From NCBI RefSeq assembly GCF_035917275.1, contig NZ_CP108510.1, positions 62,001-126,000 of the forward strand: DNA of 64,000 bases, given 5' to 3'. The translations under genes were made by a program, and so were the position numbers. The notes below the pieces were generated by a model. The model saw only the letters and a list, made by a program, of their open reading frames with translations. It made no database searches and was not told the origin of the DNA. This DNA comes from Streptomyces sp. NBC_01237. Lineage in GTDB: Bacteria; Actinomycetota; Actinomycetes; Streptomycetales; Streptomycetaceae. Below, in pieces: positions 61,578 through 64,000 of this stretch. How positions within the stretch are numbered: the stretch's first letter is position 1; the number at the start of each line of letters is the position of its first letter.

Positions 61578-62275
61578 CGGGCTTCCTCCTGGATGGGCAG
61601 GGCCACGAACGCGGCCCTGCTCTCTACCTCTCCGCGGCCGGGGCGGGGTTCCCGGCCGGATCGGACCGCTTCTCCGAGCCGTGCTTCCCGCGCGGCCCCC
61701 TCCGGTGTCCGGCCGAGTTCCCCATCGGTGAGCCGGCGCAGCCGGGTACGGGCACGGGACAGCCGCGACCGTACGGTGCCCACCGGGATGCCCAGGGCCT
61801 TGGCGGCCTCGGCGTAGTCCAGCCCGGACCAGACGCAGAGGACCAGCACCTCGCGTTCCTTGCGGCGGAGTCCGCCCAGTGCCTGCCGGACCGCGGCGAG
61901 CCGCCGTGCGTCGTCGATGCGTCCGACCGTGGCATCCGCGATGTCCGCCACCGGTTCCGGGGCGGGGTGGCGGGCCAGGAAGGCCAGGCGCCGCCCTGTA
62001 CCGCGGTTGGCGTTGCGTGCTTTGTTGGTAGCGATCCCGAGCAGCCACGGACGCAGTGAGTCACCCTCCGGCTCGACGGCGTGACGCGTACGCCAGGCCG
62101 CCAGGAAGGTCTCGGACAGCACCTCCTCGGCGGTCGACCAGTCGCCCGACAGCCGATAGGCGTGGTTGTAGACCGCCCGCGCGTATTCCTCGTAGAGCGC
62201 GGCGAAAGCCTCGCGGTCGCCCGCCCTGATCCGTGCGCGCATCCGCTCCCGATCTCCCTGTTCATCACATCTCAC
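61574..62275 (-). CDS. ECF RNA polymerase sigma factor
   Basis: 233 residues from GTG 62275. Sigma region 2 is visible as DREAFAALYEEYARAVYNHA and YRLSGDWSTAEEVLSETFLA with AWRTRHAVEPEGDSLRPWLL GIATNKARNANRG type. Region 4 is LAAVRQALGGLRRKEREVLV, LCVWSGLDYAEAAKALGIPV and GTVRSRLSRARTRLRRLTDG. The C-terminal extension of about 50 residues (after GELGRTPEGAAREARLGEAV) is longer than in minimal ECF factors. It forms a two-gene operon with the CU044_5270 protein, which probably holds it inactive until an envelope signal. Confidence 0.9.
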   Translation of the reverse strand: MRCDEQGDRERMRARIRAGDREAFAALYEEYARAVYNHAYRLSGDWSTAEEVLSETFLAAWRTRHAVEPEGDSLRPWLLGIATNKARNANRGTGRRLAFLARHPAPEPVADIADATVGRIDDARRLAAVRQALGGLRRKEREVLVLCVWSGLDYAEAAKALGIPVGTVRSRLSRARTRLRRLTDGELGRTPEGAAREARLGEAVRSGREPRPGRGEVESRAAFVALPIQEEAR

Positions 62276-62339
62276 ATCACCTACCTCTCCGGCCGAGCCG
62301 AAGGGTTCCGGTGACCCGTGCCACACCGCGGGGCCGGCG

Positions 62340-62640
62340 GAACCGATGACCTCGTTGGAAACAGCGAGGATACGGTTCGCAGCGAGGACGGCGACGGCGA
62401 TGACCAGGCCCACCATGTCCACAGCCAGGCCCCGCTTGCGGCGCCCGGCGCCCGGCGCCCGTTTCGCCGGGTCCGGACCGGTCGTGGGGCAGGAACCCCA
62501 GCAGCCGCGTGAACGCCTGCGTGTCCAGCACCACCAAGGTCGGGTGCTCCAGCCTCCGGGCCCGCTCACGGACCTGGCAGCACAGAAGCTCATGGATGAC
62601 CTGATCGGTCTCGTCGTCCCGTTACGCGACGACGTAAGGG
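62340..62640 (-). pseudogene. IS5-family transposase fragment
   Basis: The pieces HELLCCQVRERARRLEHPTL with VVLDTQAFTRLLGFLPHD, and in another frame DPAKRAPGAGRRKRGLAVDM with VGLVIAVAVLAAN, match the central part (first and second DDE strands) of IS5-type transposases. Both ends are missing. It lies directly upstream of the sigma factor and may contribute promoter sequence. Confidence 0.65.
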
Positions 62641-62812
62641 CGATGCCGTGGTGATCGAATCGTTGCCGCACCGTGTACAACCGCGTGAGGCCCTCCCCTG
62701 CCCCACAGTCAGCCACGAGGTTGAACCTCCGGCCGGCGCGCCAACGCGCTCGGTCCAGGCTGCAAGGAACGGGCGGGTTCGAAGATGGGGAAGACCAAAG
62801 CTCGACAGGAGC

Positions 62813-63340
62813 GACACGATCCACATCGCCATCGTCGGCAGCGACTGCAAGGTCGTGGACAAGGCGAAAGGAATCTGCGACTTCGAGGAATGGCTGTACA
62901 TCGACCCGCGGCACACCGGCTTCGGGAACGAGGACGCCGGGACCTGGAAGACCGCTGCTCAGGTCCATCTCGCCGGGGATGCCTACGACATGGATGACGA
63001 GAACCTCCCGTTGCAGGTCAAGCGGGCCAAGCGCGTCACTGTCAACGCCTCGCCGGAACCGGTCGCGAAGGGGAGGACGATCACCGTGACCGGGCGGGTC
63101 ACACGGGCGAACTGGGACACCCACACGTACCAGGGGTACGCGGACCGCACGGTGAGCCTGCAGTTCAAGGCGGCGGGCGCCTCCTCGTACAAGACGGTCA
63201 AGAAGGCGACGTCGAGTAGTACGGGGGCGCTCAGGACCACGGTGAAGGCCACCGGGCCGGGGACGTGGCGGTGGACGTACTACGGGAACTCCACCTCCGG
63301 GGCGAAGTCGTCGACCGGGGATCACGTCGCCGTGCGGTAG
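62813..63340 (+). pseudogene. 5'-truncated secreted repeat protein
   Basis: The reading TIHIAIVGSDCKVVDKAKGI, CDFEEWLYIDPRHTGFGNED, AGTWKTAAQVHLAGDAYDMD, then RVTVNASPEPVAKGRTITVT and GRVTRANWDTHTYQGYADRT with KATGPGTWRWTYYGNSTSGA is the C-terminal part of secreted actinobacterial proteins with an Ig-like domain. No signal peptide or start is present upstream; the frame opens within IS5-type debris. The gene is therefore a 5' deletion. The C-terminus is intact. Confidence 0.65.
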
Positions 63341-63572
63341 GCGACGTGCGCGGACCGCCTCCCCTCGCGGAAGCGTCGTCATCCGGTCCGGCCGGACCGG
63401 GGACGGTACCCCGTAGGCACGTGGCCCCCGCAGGAGTCGGAACTCCTCGCACTGGAGCAAGGCTCGTACCCCGGGGCCGGCCGACCCGGCACCGTTCCGA
63501 AATCTGGTGGATCCTCCGCCGCGGGGCGAGGCACAATCCCCGGGAACCGGTCCGAGGGAGAGCTTGTTGGAT

Positions 63573-64000
63573 GTGTTCGTGTGTGCCGGGTGCGGCGCGG
63601 AGCTGACGGCGCCGGTGTCCCGGGTCGCCCTTCCCGTCCACACCCACCACGGGGGGTGGGAGCAGCTCCACCCTCCGCTGATGGAGCCCGCGACGTACGC
63701 CGTTGACCCCCGGCCCACCGGACCGCCCTGGCGATTGTGGGAGGAGGTCGGAGAGGACACGGCTGCCCGGCAGGGCGTGTACGCGCCGGTGTACTCCGTC
63801 TCCTTCGGCGCGCGGAACAGGATCGTCATCGCCCCCGGCGACTCCCGGTCCATGGCCCTGATCCCCGGGAAGTGCGAGGGCTACTGCCGGGGTGTGGACG
63901 GCCGGGCCGGACCCAACCTGGCGTGCGAGGGGTGCGGCCGGGCCGTGGCGACCCGCATGGACGACTGCGGACTGTGGCAGACGGTGTGGCTGGAGCCCGA
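63573..64000 (+). CDS. Hypothetical zinc-ribbon protein, runs off the window end
   Basis: At least 142 residues from GTG 63573 with GAGGGAGAG upstream. It begins with a zinc ribbon (FVCAGCGAELTAPVSRVALP) and has a second CxxC pair (CEGYC) and a third (NLACEGCGRAVATRMDDCGL). Between are SVSFGARNRIVIAPGDSRSM and PLMEPATYAVDPRPTGPPWR. This layout is common in Streptomyces without known function. The 3' end is outside the window. Confidence 0.75.
   Translation, partial: MFVCAGCGAELTAPVSRVALPVHTHHGGWEQLHPPLMEPATYAVDPRPTGPPWRLWEEVGEDTAARQGVYAPVYSVSFGARNRIVIAPGDSRSMALIPGKCEGYCRGVDGRAGPNLACEGCGRAVATRMDDCGLWQTVWLEP

Noticed and set aside
60501..62048. Long N-terminal extension of the CU044_5270 protein
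   Set aside because: The upstream codons overlap the sigma-factor gene in another frame; AGGAGG before ATG 61577 and the ATGA overlap fix the start.
61574..63853. A single 759-codon minus-strand gene
   Set aside because: The frame merely joins the sigma-factor gene to IS5 debris and antisense of the truncated secreted protein; the sigma factor starts at 62275.

Overview
The window reads as chromosomal-arm or accessory-replicon DNA from a Streptomyces-like actinomycete. GC is high throughout, GTG starts and GGAGG-type ribosome sites are common, and the families are typical of that genus: a secreted RHS protein, an LAETG/TQXA surface protein, a CU044_5270 protein with its ECF sigma factor, a Doc-like toxin pair, and DUF2199/DUF2334/DUF2461/DUF4232 proteins. 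No rRNA or tRNA gene, CRISPR array or replication origin was seen. All names come from reading the translations; no database search was run.

Layout. 1-5 kb is insertion-sequence debris around a methyltransferase. One IS5-type element (92-1486) has perfect 19-bp ends, carries a small membrane-protein gene, and supplies the stop codon of its neighbour. 5-12 kb holds a 2,076-residue secreted RHS protein with a glycine-rich hydrophobic tip, followed by a two-helix membrane protein that could be its immunity factor. 12-20 kb holds IS21-, ISL3-, IS110- and IS5-type remnants, an LAETG-anchored thioester-domain protein, and a hemopexin-repeat protein with a cytoplasmic head. 19.9-22.8 kb holds a virginiamycin B lyase-like gene, then a MerR/class II aldolase/AhpD-like cassette bounded by 111-bp inverted repeats.

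23-31 kb holds a DUF2461 protein, a ribbon-helix-helix/Doc toxin-antitoxin pair (its antitoxin is duplicated and broken near 16.4 kb), a methyltransferase, and ISAzo13- and IS982-type remnants. 32.4-39.4 kb is an intact polysaccharide locus: UDP-GlcNAc 2-epimerase, processive family 2 glycosyltransferase, a small membrane protein, a membrane-anchored jelly-roll protein, a DUF2334 deacetylase-like exoprotein and a GH113-like lipoprotein. 39.5-45.6 kb is a run of small hypothetical genes, several possibly immunity- or zinc-binding-like. 45.6-47.3 kb is more IS5-type material, including a second element with an extra ORF. 47.6-57.6 kb holds two S41 peptidases, an ArsR regulator divergent from one of them, a DUF4232 lipoprotein, a short OAA-like lectin, and an ArsR-type regulator divergent from an MFS exporter. 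57.9-64 kb holds a small secreted protein, a methyltransferase, the sigma factor/CU044_5270 operon, and a truncated secreted repeat protein.

The intact genes concern the cell surface, secretion, antibiotic inactivation or export, and antagonism. They sit as islands between at least a dozen broken transposase pieces, which fits repeated insertion and decay in a chromosome arm.
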